Program-made: the position numbers and the translations under genes | The notes under the pieces: generated by a model | Told to the model about the DNA's origin: nothing | Seen by the model: only the letters and a program-made list of their open reading frames with translations | The model's database searches: none | Shown: positions 44,223 to 52,395 of the stretch, in pieces | How the letters are laid out: the number at the start of each line of letters is the position of its first letter | How positions within the stretch are numbered: position 1 is the first letter of the stretch | NCBI GenBank assembly: GCA_024195265.1 | Contig: JAJLRJ010000011.1 | Coordinates: forward strand, 21,431,402-21,495,401 | Direction of reading: 5' to 3' | Source: Dendrophyllia cribrosa | Lineage: Eukaryota; Cnidaria; Anthozoa; Scleractinia; Dendrophylliidae | DNA: 64,000 bases

Positions 44223-45494
44223 ATGACTCAGCTTTTTGAAATCAAAGTAAATTTGTCTGACAATCAAAAGAAGAATCTTAGCAATGCTTTCAAAAAAAGG
44301 GAAACTATTGTTCTCAGACTATCAAATGAATCTCTGAACGGAAATGACGTTTTATATGTATCATCGATGGTGAAGAAGAGATTGGAGAAGAATCGTATGA
44401 TGAATAAGGGTATGGATATCAAACTTGTTAAAAGTAATATCAGAAAACAGGTTGGAGGTAGTCTACTAACTTCTATCTTAAGTATTGGAAAGACGCTAGC
44501 ACCAACTATAGGCAAAACCCTTGGGCTATCAGCTCTTGCTGGATTGGCTTCAGAAGGTGCTTCTCAGATTGTGAAATCAATATCTGGCAAAGGCGTACAG
44601 TCGGGTGGTTTTCTCGTACCACAAGACAAAATTAATAAGCTGATAGAATATAAGCATCTTTTATCTGCGAAACAAAAACAGGATATATTGAAAGCCCTTC
44701 AATCAGGTTCAGGTGTTCATGTGAAACCAACAAAAACACAATCAGGTGGATTTTTAGGCACTCTGTTGGCAAGCATTGGTGTTCCACTCCTTCTAAATGC
44801 TTTGACTGGTAAAACTGGTAGTGGGGCTCCACGAATGGGAACTAGTAAGAAAAAAGGGGGTAAGGGAGCTCCGAGAATTGGAATTTATAGACCACCTCCA
44901 TTTATAGGTTCATGGGATAATCCAATTGGTATGGGTATTAAAAAAAACTACCAAAAAAAACAAGTCGGGAGAAGGCATACTATTAGGGAAAAACAGCCCA
45001 TTCAATGGCATCCCACTACTAGGGGCAATACTGTAAAACCAAAATTCCATAAAGATATCCCGTTAAGTAATCATGATCTAATAAAATGGTGTAGATATTT
45101 GAACATCCCAATCAAAGATGTTCTGTCAAGGGATGAAAGAGTTTCACATAACCATAGACAGGCGTTATTTATCTACAATCTTGAACCCTCATATATGAGT
45201 GGAAGCCATTGGGTGGCCACATATGTCAAAGACAACGTAATAAATTATTTTGACAGTTTTGGTATGCCCCCATTTCAGGAGATTGTAAATCATGCTAAAA
45301 GAAAGAATATGACTCTGTTACATCAAAACAACCAAATCCAGAACATAAAAACGACTACATGTGGTTACTTCTGTTTATACTTTCTGAATGAAATGAATAA
45401 AGGGAATTCATATTACAATCTATTGGAAGTGTTCGACATATATGACACAATGAAGAATGAGGGATTTCTCGAACATTATTTTAGAAATATCTAA
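44223..45494 (+). CDS. Fusion of a pVI-like N-terminal part and adenain-type cysteine protease
   Basis: 423 residues. Residues 1-80 form a conserved Polinton module (LSDNQKKNLSNAFKKRETIV...). Residues 80-200 are glycine-rich with hydrophobic helices (TLGLSALAGLASEGASQIVK; GGFLGTLLASIGVPLLLNAL), which look membrane-active. About 275-423 is an adenovirus-type (C5/Ulp1-like) protease: His329 (GSHW), Asp344 (YFDSF), Gln373 and Cys380 (TTCGYFC), with Gln seven residues before Cys as in the family. A predicted self-cleavage site ISGK|G at 120-124, and further SGG words near 127 and 174, could free the protease. The usual layout in Polintons has protease as a separate gene, though fusions of this kind occur. 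Confidence 0.8.
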   Translation: MTQLFEIKVNLSDNQKKNLSNAFKKRETIVLRLSNESLNGNDVLYVSSMVKKRLEKNRMMNKGMDIKLVKSNIRKQVGGSLLTSILSIGKTLAPTIGKTLGLSALAGLASEGASQIVKSISGKGVQSGGFLVPQDKINKLIEYKHLLSAKQKQDILKALQSGSGVHVKPTKTQSGGFLGTLLASIGVPLLLNALTGKTGSGAPRMGTSKKKGGKGAPRIGIYRPPPFIGSWDNPIGMGIKKNYQKKQVGRRHTIREKQPIQWHPTTRGNTVKPKFHKDIPLSNHDLIKWCRYLNIPIKDVLSRDERVSHNHRQALFIYNLEPSYMSGSHWVATYVKDNVINYFDSFGMPPFQEIVNHAKRKNMTLLHQNNQIQNIKTTTCGYFCLYFLNEMNKGNSYYNLLEVFDIYDTMKNEGFLEHYFRNI

Positions 45495-45505
45495 CTTATA
45501 TATAT

Positions 45506-45664
45506 ATGACGAAAAGTTATTGTGTAAAGCAGAAGAAAGTCACTGAATGTGTACCAGGAAGCGAACGATATGTGAAAACTAAAAATGGTCGAACTATGTT
45601 GAAATGCACTTGCGCTGAATGTGGAATTACTAAATCTCGTTTTGTTAAGAACCAGGGAAACTAA
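45506..45664 (+). CDS. DUF5679-like small zinc protein
   Basis: 52 residues, too short for most gene finders. YCVKQKKVTE ... VKTKNGRTMLKCTCAECG followed by ITKSRF matches the small DUF5679-type ribbon found in many DNA viruses and Polintons (recalled): C-x2-C, a KNGR turn, C-x2-C and a terminal R/F. Here the second ligand of the first pair is Gln9 instead of Cys, so zinc binding may be weakened or use Cys15 or Cys34. Starts 11 bp after the protease gene and its TAA overlaps the ATG of the next gene by one base. Confidence 0.65.
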   Translation: MTKSYCVKQKKVTECVPGSERYVKTKNGRTMLKCTCAECGITKSRFVKNQGN

Positions 45665-46290
45665 TGGAGCCTTCACAAGCGGGGGGCTTTCTTGATATAA
45701 CAAATTCCCACACGCTTGGTGAAATTGCAGCTAAAAGTGCTTTAAAAGGTTTGTATAATTTAGGCAGAATCGGAGCATCAAAAGCAATTAAATCTGATTT
45801 TGCAAAACGAAAGATTAAGGGTACTGTAAACAAATACCTCGATCAAGCGCTTGACAGTTTCACATCGGATTTATCGAAAAAACTAGACCCTATTCATGGT
45901 AGAGGCGTAGACGTTCATGCATTTATTGGGAAGCTTCCGAAACCAAAAGGAGGGTGGACATTACCTGGTCATAAATATACTGGCCCATATAATGATTTAA
46001 ATAGTCAAGTGAAATATGACCCAACGACTGGCCAAATATTAGAAATATACGACAAACCAACGGGTAAAACTGATGCAATAGCAATGCAACACGATGTTGA
46101 TTATTCAGTCTGCAAGGATGATAGGAAATGTAAAAATAAGGCAGACAGAAAAATGGTCAAAGCTTCAGATGAAGTACCATATGATGAGAGACAATGGGGT
46201 CATTGGTTGGCTAGAAACACGATTGATATGAAACAGAAATTAGGTCTTGGTGTTAAAAAAAGGAAGCCAAAAAACGGAAAGCGGCGTTGA
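45664..46290 (+). CDS. Virion phospholipase A2 protein (parvovirus-VP1-type domain)
   Basis: 208 residues. The N-terminal 75 residues are helical and basic; a predicted adenain site IHGR|G lies at 77-81. The PLA2 domain follows: calcium loop YTGPYNDLN (105-113), the catalytic pair in AIAMQHDVDYSVC (His143, Asp144; Tyr147), a cysteine/lysine loop and WGHWLARNTIDM. This is the group found in parvovirus VP1 and some Polintons, which opens endosomal membranes during entry. Key residues are all present. Cleavage at 77-81 would release the enzyme domain, but that is inference. Its end overlaps the integrase frame, and the tail contains a run of seven A. Confidence 0.8.
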   Translation: MEPSQAGGFLDITNSHTLGEIAAKSALKGLYNLGRIGASKAIKSDFAKRKIKGTVNKYLDQALDSFTSDLSKKLDPIHGRGVDVHAFIGKLPKPKGGWTLPGHKYTGPYNDLNSQVKYDPTTGQILEIYDKPTGKTDAIAMQHDVDYSVCKDDRKCKNKADRKMVKASDEVPYDERQWGHWLARNTIDMKQKLGLGVKKRKPKNGKRR

Positions 46291-47234
46291 GTAAAAATGA
46301 TTGGACTCAACAATTAGCCGATGAATTACATAAACCAATCAAACGAAAATTTAAAACAATAAGAGTTATTGTTAATGGAATAGATGATATTTGGAGCGCT
46401 GACCTTGTAGAAATGCAGAAGTTTTCAAAATGGAATAAAGGATATAGATATTTGTTAAACATCATTGATGTGTTTTCAAAATTTGCTTGGAGCATTCCCA
46501 TTAAAAATAAAACAGGTAATACAATTACTGAATCATTTGATGATGTTATTAAAAAGTATAAAAGAAAACCGAAATATTTATGGGTAGATCAAGGATCTGA
46601 ATTCTATAATAAAACTTTCAAAGACTGGCTAAAGAAAAATAATATTGAGATGTATTCTACTTTCAATGAAGGTAAAGCTGTTGTTATTGAGAGATTTAAC
46701 AGAACATTAAAATCTAAAATGTGGAAACAATTTACAGCTCAAAATACAACACAATATTTAGACATGTTACCAAAACTATTAAATGAATACAACAGTACAA
46801 AGCATTCAAGCATCAAAATGAAACCGGCAGAAGTAAATAAAAAGAACGAGGGAAGTGTATATCTCACTTTATATGGTGATATGGAACCATCATCATCAAA
46901 AGTAAAATTCAAAGTTGGTGATAAGGTTAGAATTTCAAAGTATAAAAGAAAGGTATTTGATAAAGGATATACAAGTAATTGGACTGAAGAGGTATTCACA
47001 GTTGATAAAATCCAATACACAAACCCTATTACATATAAGTTAAAGGATCTTAATAATGAATCAATAGAAGGGTCATTTTATGAACCTGAATTACAATTAG
47101 CAAAACAGGATGTATTCAGAATTGGCAAAGTCATTAGGAGGGATTACAAGAAAAAACAAGCTTTGGTATCATGGTCTGGTTATCCAAAAGAATTTAATTC
47201 ATGGATACCGTTAAAAGATGTCAAAAATATCTAA
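46287..47234 (+). CDS. Retroviral-type integrase with C-terminal chromodomain
   Basis: 315 residues if read from the TTG at 46287. The DDE core has Asp39 (WSADLVEM), Asp101 (LWVDQGSEF) and Glu135 (VVIERFNRTLK), 33 residues apart for the last two. An SH3-like segment (KFKVGDKVRISKYKR) and a chromodomain (FRIGKVIRRDYKKKQALVSW ... FNSWIPLKDV) follow. The first ATG in frame (46413) lies after the first catalytic Asp, and an in-frame TAA at 46254 blocks further extension. The usual N-terminal HHCC domain is absent. So either a non-ATG start is used, a -1 shift from the PLA2 frame at the A7 run (46255-46261) feeds it, or the 5' end is lost. Confidence 0.8.
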   Translation: MSKNDWTQQLADELHKPIKRKFKTIRVIVNGIDDIWSADLVEMQKFSKWNKGYRYLLNIIDVFSKFAWSIPIKNKTGNTITESFDDVIKKYKRKPKYLWVDQGSEFYNKTFKDWLKKNNIEMYSTFNEGKAVVIERFNRTLKSKMWKQFTAQNTTQYLDMLPKLLNEYNSTKHSSIKMKPAEVNKKNEGSVYLTLYGDMEPSSSKVKFKVGDKVRISKYKRKVFDKGYTSNWTEEVFTVDKIQYTNPITYKLKDLNNESIEGSFYEPELQLAKQDVFRIGKVIRRDYKKKQALVSWSGYPKEFNSWIPLKDVKNI

Positions 47235-47246
47235 CATATATGTATC

Positions 47247-47555
47247 ATGAGTGGCATTGAGAAATATATCAAAAAAATAAATTTTCAAATTCAGGAATGT
47301 GAAGATGAAATAGACAATCTTCATGATAAAATATATGATAATGAGCGTAGATTGGATCTGTTACAATATAAAAAGAAATTATGGAAACTTTATCATAAAA
47401 AAATACATGAAATGGATGAAGATATAACATTGAAACAGTTATTGAATATTATCTGCAATGAGTTAGAAAACAATAAATACGATGAGGAATGTAATGTGTT
47501 GAAACAAACAAAAGTTGATAATATAGCTGAATTGAAAACTGAAATGAATATCTGA
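47247..47555 (+). CDS. Coiled-coil protein of unknown function
   Basis: 102 residues, almost all helical: IEKYIKKINFQIQECEDEID with heptad leucine/isoleucine spacing to about residue 55, then a second acidic helix (DEDITLKQLLNIICNELENN). No family recognised. Starts 12 bp after the integrase; the junction AATATCTAACATATATG resembles the one between protease and DUF5679 genes, so it is likely read with the late block. Confidence 0.6.
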   Translation: MSGIEKYIKKINFQIQECEDEIDNLHDKIYDNERRLDLLQYKKKLWKLYHKKIHEMDEDITLKQLLNIICNELENNKYDEECNVLKQTKVDNIAELKTEMNI

Positions 47556-47579
47556 ATATAGTTTAAAAGATTCATAACT

Positions 47580-47646
47580 GGATCATTTGAATTCTCAACC
47601 ATATTTAAACGCATATAAAGATAAAATAATATATAGTAATAATATA
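47580..47646 (+). promoter_or_regulatory. Early-type promoter 1 (GGATCA..AAACGCA..TATAAAG)
   Basis: GGATCATTTGAATTCT (47580) and AAACGCATATAAAG (47607-47620) lie 27 bp apart, 40 nt before the ATG of the first AT-hook protein, followed by AATATATAGTAAT. The same pair with the same 27-bp spacing precedes the second AT-hook gene. Confidence 0.65.
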
Positions 47647-47895
47647 ATGGAAAAAGAAGTAATAATAAAAAGAGGTAGGGGGCGACCGCCTATATACCAA
47701 ACCCAAGAAGCCAAAAAAGAAGCTATTAAAAGATCCAAAACTCGTTATATGTTAAATAAAGAGTGGTATTGCCGTGCATGTAATAACAATATCAACTACT
47801 CACTTGCTGGAAAATTCTGTCATTTGAAAACTAATAAACATATGGATAATATTAATAGGCAGATCCGTGAATTCGTTCATTTAAACACACAATAA
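47647..47895 (+). CDS. AT-hook plus C2H2-like zinc-finger protein 1
   Basis: 82 residues from the ATG at 47647 (an upstream TTG-led extension is rejected because the promoter motif lies within it). KRGRGRPPIY is an AT-hook; a basic helix follows; then WYCRACNNNINYSLAGKFCH and LKTNKH give a C-x2-C...H...H finger. It is a paralogue of the next gene. Related RGRP-K-Y plus single-finger proteins occur in large DNA viruses and Polintons (recalled). A DNA-binding early regulator is likely. Confidence 0.65.
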   Translation: MEKEVIIKRGRGRPPIYQTQEAKKEAIKRSKTRYMLNKEWYCRACNNNINYSLAGKFCHLKTNKHMDNINRQIREFVHLNTQ

Positions 47896-47931
47896 AAACT
47901 AAGAAATATATAGTTTAATGGATCCATTATT

Positions 47932-48002
47932 GGATCACTTAAATTCTTGATAAAGGTTAAACGCACTAAAAGGACTTAAAAAAATAATCATAATATATAG
48001 TA
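47932..48002 (+). promoter_or_regulatory. Early-type promoter 2
   Basis: GGATCACTTAAATTCT (47932) and AAACGCACTAAAAG (47959-47972), 44 nt before the ATG, then CATAATATATAGTA. Same order and spacing as promoter 1, although the intervening bases differ. Confidence 0.65.
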
Positions 48003-48215
48003 ATGGTGAAACAATCAAGGGGAAGACCTAAAAAATATATGACCGATGAAGAAAAACGTATTATGGGACGTCTTTATTGTAAGAAGTTTAATGACAACCC
48101 AGATAATAAATATCATTGCATTGAATGTAATAAATATTTTCATCCTGCAAGTAAATATAAACACAATAAAACTATGGTGCATAAATCGAATGCACAAAAA
48201 TACAACAACGAATAA
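48003..48215 (+). CDS. AT-hook plus C2H2-like zinc-finger protein 2
   Basis: 70 residues. QSRGRPKKYMTDEEKR is an AT-hook followed by a basic helix; YHCIECNKYFHPASKYKHNK followed by TMVH is a classical C-x2-C ... H-x5-H finger. It shares layout and promoter with the 47647-47895 gene but only modest sequence, indicating an old tandem duplication. Confidence 0.65.
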   Translation: MVKQSRGRPKKYMTDEEKRIMGRLYCKKFNDNPDNKYHCIECNKYFHPASKYKHNKTMVHKSNAQKYNNE

Positions 48216-48289
48216 CGCAAGGCGATCATAAAAAGATAATCATATATGACAAATCATATATAACTATCTCAAATTATTTCCAAAATGAT

Positions 48290-48354
48290 GCCAAAAATAA
48301 ACGCACTCTAAAAGGTACTTAAAGAAATATTATATAATTATATATATATAGATA
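48290..48354 (+). promoter_or_regulatory. Early-type promoter 3, polymerase gene
   Basis: AAACGCACTCTAAAAGGTAC at 48299-48318 matches promoter 2 (AAACGCAC-TAAAAGG-ACTT) with a 2-base insertion, 56 nt before the polymerase ATG, then a long TATATATATA stretch. The GGATCA element is not recognisable here. Confidence 0.6.
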
Positions 48355-51300
48355 ATGGAAACATCAGACTTAACAAAATTGAGTAAGTCTCAACTAATCC
48401 AAATGATATTAAAACTACAGAATGCTAAACCAGCTCCTAAAATTACAATAGTGGATAACAAAAAACAACGTAGGAGACCAATTCCTACACCAAGAAAAAG
48501 TGTTAAACAGATGGTGAATGAGTATGAAGACCATATTATTTTACCGCCGATTGAGTTCAGAGACGACTATAAACCAGTTCCAGCACCTAGAACTAAAAAG
48601 TCAGTTGCAGAAAAACCAGTTCCTACTCCAAGAACTAAAATAGAGCAAACAGACAAAGCTCTAAAAGGTTATACTAAATCCTACGAAATAAGTATTAAAA
48701 ATAACAAAGACCCGCTGGTGCAACTGCAAAACACAAGAAAGGCTATTGAATATCATATTATAAGTACACTAAAATCCATGAAAGGACTGAAATTTGTTGA
48801 AACACTCAAGGTAATATTTACCAAAATATCAAATGGAGAAACAGTGTATAAAACTGCCTATTTCAACAGTCTAGTTCAAACAATCATAAACAACCTAGAG
48901 ATCGCTGAATCACTACAAGTGTCAAAGCAAAACATATTAAACAAGATTGCAGTTTGGATTTCAGAGGGATCTGGTTGGACTGTTCAATCAGTGGAAAATC
49001 ATTATCTTAATGTTGTAAAATATCAACCAATGAGAGGCTCTTCATATATTAGACTACCCCAAGAACTCAGAAACAGTGCGAAAGGATTGATCAACATAAA
49101 AAATGAGGATAATGAATGCTTTAGGTGGTGTCACATCAGACATCTAAATCCTCAAGACAAAGACCCACAGAGAATTAAAAAAGTTGACAAACCATTCATT
49201 GAAAATTCAAATTATTCGGGGATTGAATTCCCAGTCACCATCAAACAGTACAACAAGATTGAAAAACAAAATAAGATCAACATCAATGTTTTCGGTTATG
49301 AAGACAAACAACCATACCCAATTTATGTATCAAAAGAAAAATATGAAGACCGCATGAATCTTCTTCTGATAACAGAAAATGAAAACAAGCACTATGTCTT
49401 GATTAAAGATTTCAACAAGTTAATGTACAATCAGACCAAACACAAAGAAAGAAAACATTTCTGCATGTATTGTCTTCAATGCTTCAGCTCTGAAAGAGTA
49501 TTAACTAATCATAAAGAAAACTGCATGCAAGTGAATGGCGTACAAGCAATAAAAATGCCTGACAAAGATAATAATATACTAAAATTCAACAATGTCCATA
49601 AACAACTACCAGTACCATTTGTTATTTATGCAGATTTTGAGGCTATTACTGAGAAAATACATGGTTGTCAACCCGATAATGATAAATCATACACAGAGGC
49701 TTATCAGAAGCATACAGACTGTAGTTATGGTTATAAGGTAGTTTGTTGCTATGATGATAAATACACTAAACCAGAGCAAATATATAGGGGCGAAAAAGCC
49801 GTTTACAAATTTATGGAAGCTATGCTGGGGGAAGTTAAATATTGTAAGAAGGTAATGAAAAAAGAATTCAATAAACCATTAAGAATGACAAAAGATGATG
49901 AAGAAGAATTTCAAAAAGCTAAAGAATGCCATATATGTGATATAAAATATACTGACAAAGACATTCGAGTTAGAGATCATTGTCATATAACTGGTAAATA
50001 CAGAGGCTCTGCTCACCAAGAATGTAATCTGAAACTAAGAGTAAATCCAGCAGAGATAAAAATTCCTGTTATATTCCATAATCTAAGAGGTTATGACAGC
50101 CATTTTATAATGCAAGAAATTGGTGAAATAGTCAAGAAGTATACATACAAAAATAAGAAAGGAGAAGAGAAACAGATGAATATAAATGCTATACCAAACA
50201 ACATGGAAAAGTATATGGCTTTCATGCTTGGTAATCATCTTACCTTCATTGATAGTTTCCAGTTTATGAGCTCTAGTTTAGAAAAACTGGTAAGCAATCT
50301 ACCAAAAGAATCATTAAAATATACCTCTCAACAATTCAAAGGTGAAAAGCTTAATTTAATGTCACAAAAAGGAGTCTATCCATACGACTTCATGGACAGT
50401 TTTGATAAATTCAATAAAAAACTACCACTAAAAGAAGAATTTTACAGCATATTAAATGATAAATATATATCAGATGAAGACTATAAGCATGCTCAAACTG
50501 TTTGGGAAACATTCATGCTTAAAAATATGGGTGAGTACCATGATTTATATCTTAAATCTGACATCCTTCTGTTAGCTGATGTGTTTGAAAACTTTAGAAA
50601 GACCTGTCTGCAATACTACAAATTAGACCCATGCCATTATTTTACATCTCCAGGCTTATCTTGGGATGCTATGCTAAAAATGACTAATATTAAATTAGAA
50701 CTAATGACTGATATTGACATGTTTCAATTCATTGAAAAGGGGATGAGAGGTGGTATTTCTTATATAGCTAATAGATATGGAAAAGCAAATAATAAATACA
50801 TGAAATCATACAATGAGAAGGCGCCCTCAAAGTATATTATGTATCTTGATGCTAACAATCTCTATGGTTGGGCTATGTCACAATACCTACCAACCGGCGG
50901 TTTCAAATGGATGACAGAAAATCAGATTAATAAGTTAGACTTAGCTAAATATAAAGAAGATAGCAATAAAGGTTTAATACTAGAAGTTGACTTGGAATAT
51001 CCTGAAGAATTGCACAACCTTCATAATGACTACCCATTAGGACCAGAGAAGGTTAAAGTGACTAGCAATATGTTGTCTGGGTATTGCCAAAAAATAGCTA
51101 CCAAATATAATATATCAACAGGCCTTGTACAAAAACTGATTCCAACTTTAAGAAACAAAGAAAAGTATGTTCTTCATTACAGAAATCTACAATTATACAC
51201 TGATCTCGGTTTGAAAATAACGAAAGTTTATAGAGTACTGGAGTTCAATCAGTCCGCATGGTTGAAGCAATATATTGATTTCAACACTCAGAAAAGAACT

Positions 51301-52086
51301 AATGCCAAAAATGCTTTTGAGAAAGATTTCTTCAAACTTATGAATAATTCAGTATTTGGAAAAACAATGGAAAATATCAGAAAGAGAATAGATGTTAGAT
51401 TAGTAACTAATGAGAAGAAACTATTAAAAATGACTGCTAAACCTACATATGTAAGTAGTAAAATCTTCAATGAAAACCTTGTAGCCGTTCATAAGATCAA
51501 AGAAACACTAACCCTTAACAGGCCGGCATATGTGGGTATGTGTATCCTAGATCTTAGTAAGACATTAATGTATGATTTTCATTATAACTACATCAAAAAG
51601 AAGTATAATAAGGCTAGACTTCTATTTACTGATACAGATAGTTTAACTTATGAAATCAAAGCCGAAGATGTCTACTCAGACTTCTGGAATGATAAACATT
51701 TGTTTGATAACAGCGACTACCCTGAAAGCTCATTATATTTCGATAAAACCAATAAAAAAGTAATTGGTAAATTCAAAGATGAGGCTGCAGGAATTCCTAT
51801 TTGCGAATTTGTTGGCCTACGATCAAAAATGTATAGCTATATAAAAGACAACCAATCAGGAGGTAAGACTGCTAAAGGGATTAAAAAGAATATTATCAAA
51901 AATAATATCAAACATGAAAACTATAAAAATACGCTATTTGAAAAAAAACAGATGCATCATAGAATGAAAACAATCAGAAGTTATGAAATCAATAAAGTAT
52001 CACTCAGTTGTTTTGATGACAAAAGATATCTACAAGAAGACGGAATCAACAGTTATGCATATGGCCATTATGCGATCATTAATTAA
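48355..52086 (+). CDS. polB: Protein-primed family B DNA polymerase
   Basis: 1243 residues, intact. The N-terminus has three PxPxPR motifs (P42-R47, P74-R79, P88-R93) of SH3-ligand type. A C2HC finger is at C370, C373, H386, C390. The 3'-5' exonuclease has ExoI YADFEA (D427, E429), ExoII HNLRGYDSHF (D581) and ExoIII YLKSD (D736). Between ExoI and ExoII sits an HNH/endonuclease-VII-like zinc insert (CHIC 525-528, RDHCHITGKYRG, AHQEC). Polymerase motifs: A YLDANNLYGWAM (D832), B KLMNNSVFGKTMEN (994-1007), C FTDTDSL (D1093, D1095). This is the Polinton polymerase that copies the linear genome from a protein primer. The terminal protein is expected in the long N-terminal part. Confidence 0.95.
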   Translation: METSDLTKLSKSQLIQMILKLQNAKPAPKITIVDNKKQRRRPIPTPRKSVKQMVNEYEDHIILPPIEFRDDYKPVPAPRTKKSVAEKPVPTPRTKIEQTDKALKGYTKSYEISIKNNKDPLVQLQNTRKAIEYHIISTLKSMKGLKFVETLKVIFTKISNGETVYKTAYFNSLVQTIINNLEIAESLQVSKQNILNKIAVWISEGSGWTVQSVENHYLNVVKYQPMRGSSYIRLPQELRNSAKGLINIKNEDNECFRWCHIRHLNPQDKDPQRIKKVDKPFIENSNYSGIEFPVTIKQYNKIEKQNKININVFGYEDKQPYPIYVSKEKYEDRMNLLLITENENKHYVLIKDFNKLMYNQTKHKERKHFCMYCLQCFSSERVLTNHKENCMQVNGVQAIKMPDKDNNILKFNNVHKQLPVPFVIYADFEAITEKIHGCQPDNDKSYTEAYQKHTDCSYGYKVVCCYDDKYTKPEQIYRGEKAVYKFMEAMLGEVKYCKKVMKKEFNKPLRMTKDDEEEFQKAKECHICDIKYTDKDIRVRDHCHITGKYRGSAHQECNLKLRVNPAEIKIPVIFHNLRGYDSHFIMQEIGEIVKKYTYKNKKGEEKQMNINAIPNNMEKYMAFMLGNHLTFIDSFQFMSSSLEKLVSNLPKESLKYTSQQFKGEKLNLMSQKGVYPYDFMDSFDKFNKKLPLKEEFYSILNDKYISDEDYKHAQTVWETFMLKNMGEYHDLYLKSDILLLADVFENFRKTCLQYYKLDPCHYFTSPGLSWDAMLKMTNIKLELMTDIDMFQFIEKGMRGGISYIANRYGKANNKYMKSYNEKAPSKYIMYLDANNLYGWAMSQYLPTGGFKWMTENQINKLDLAKYKEDSNKGLILEVDLEYPEELHNLHNDYPLGPEKVKVTSNMLSGYCQKIATKYNISTGLVQKLIPTLRNKEKYVLHYRNLQLYTDLGLKITKVYRVLEFNQSAWLKQYIDFNTQKRTNAKNAFEKDFFKLMNNSVFGKTMENIRKRIDVRLVTNEKKLLKMTAKPTYVSSKIFNENLVAVHKIKETLTLNRPAYVGMCILDLSKTLMYDFHYNYIKKKYNKARLLFTDTDSLTYEIKAEDVYSDFWNDKHLFDNSDYPESSLYFDKTNKKVIGKFKDEAAGIPICEFVGLRSKMYSYIKDNQSGGKTAKGIKKNIIKNNIKHENYKNTLFEKKQMHHRMKTIRSYEINKVSLSCFDDKRYLQEDGINSYAYGHYAIIN

Positions 52087-52395
52087 ATCCAATGAGACTA
52101 TGTTAAGGTATTACCAGAAGAAAACATATAGTAGTTCAAAATATATAAATTCCATAAGTTAGAAACCATTATCTATATTCCAGAAATACGAGCTCAAATT
52201 CCATGGAAACCATTATATGGAAACCATTATGTATATTCCAGAAATACGAGATCAAAAATACGAGCTCAAAAATACGAACTCAAATTATATAGAAACCATT
52301 ATATGGAAACCATAACCTATATTCCAGAAATGCGAGATCAAAAATACGAGCTCAAATTATGTAGAAACCATTATATGGAAACCATTATATGGCAA
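52087..52395. repeat. Right non-coding arm with interspersed repeats
   Basis: Two words alternate across 300 bp: TATATTCCAGAAATACGAG-(C/A)-TC (three copies) with AAAATACGAGCTCAAA variants, and AAACCATTATATGG (about six copies). CCATTATATGG is the complement of the CCATATAATGG at the inner edge of both terminal repeats, so the terminal motif has been multiplied here. No gene. Confidence 0.75.

Noticed and set aside
47587..47646. A longer first AT-hook protein starting at TTG 47587
   Set aside because: The extension covers the conserved promoter motif; the ATG at 47647 is the natural start.
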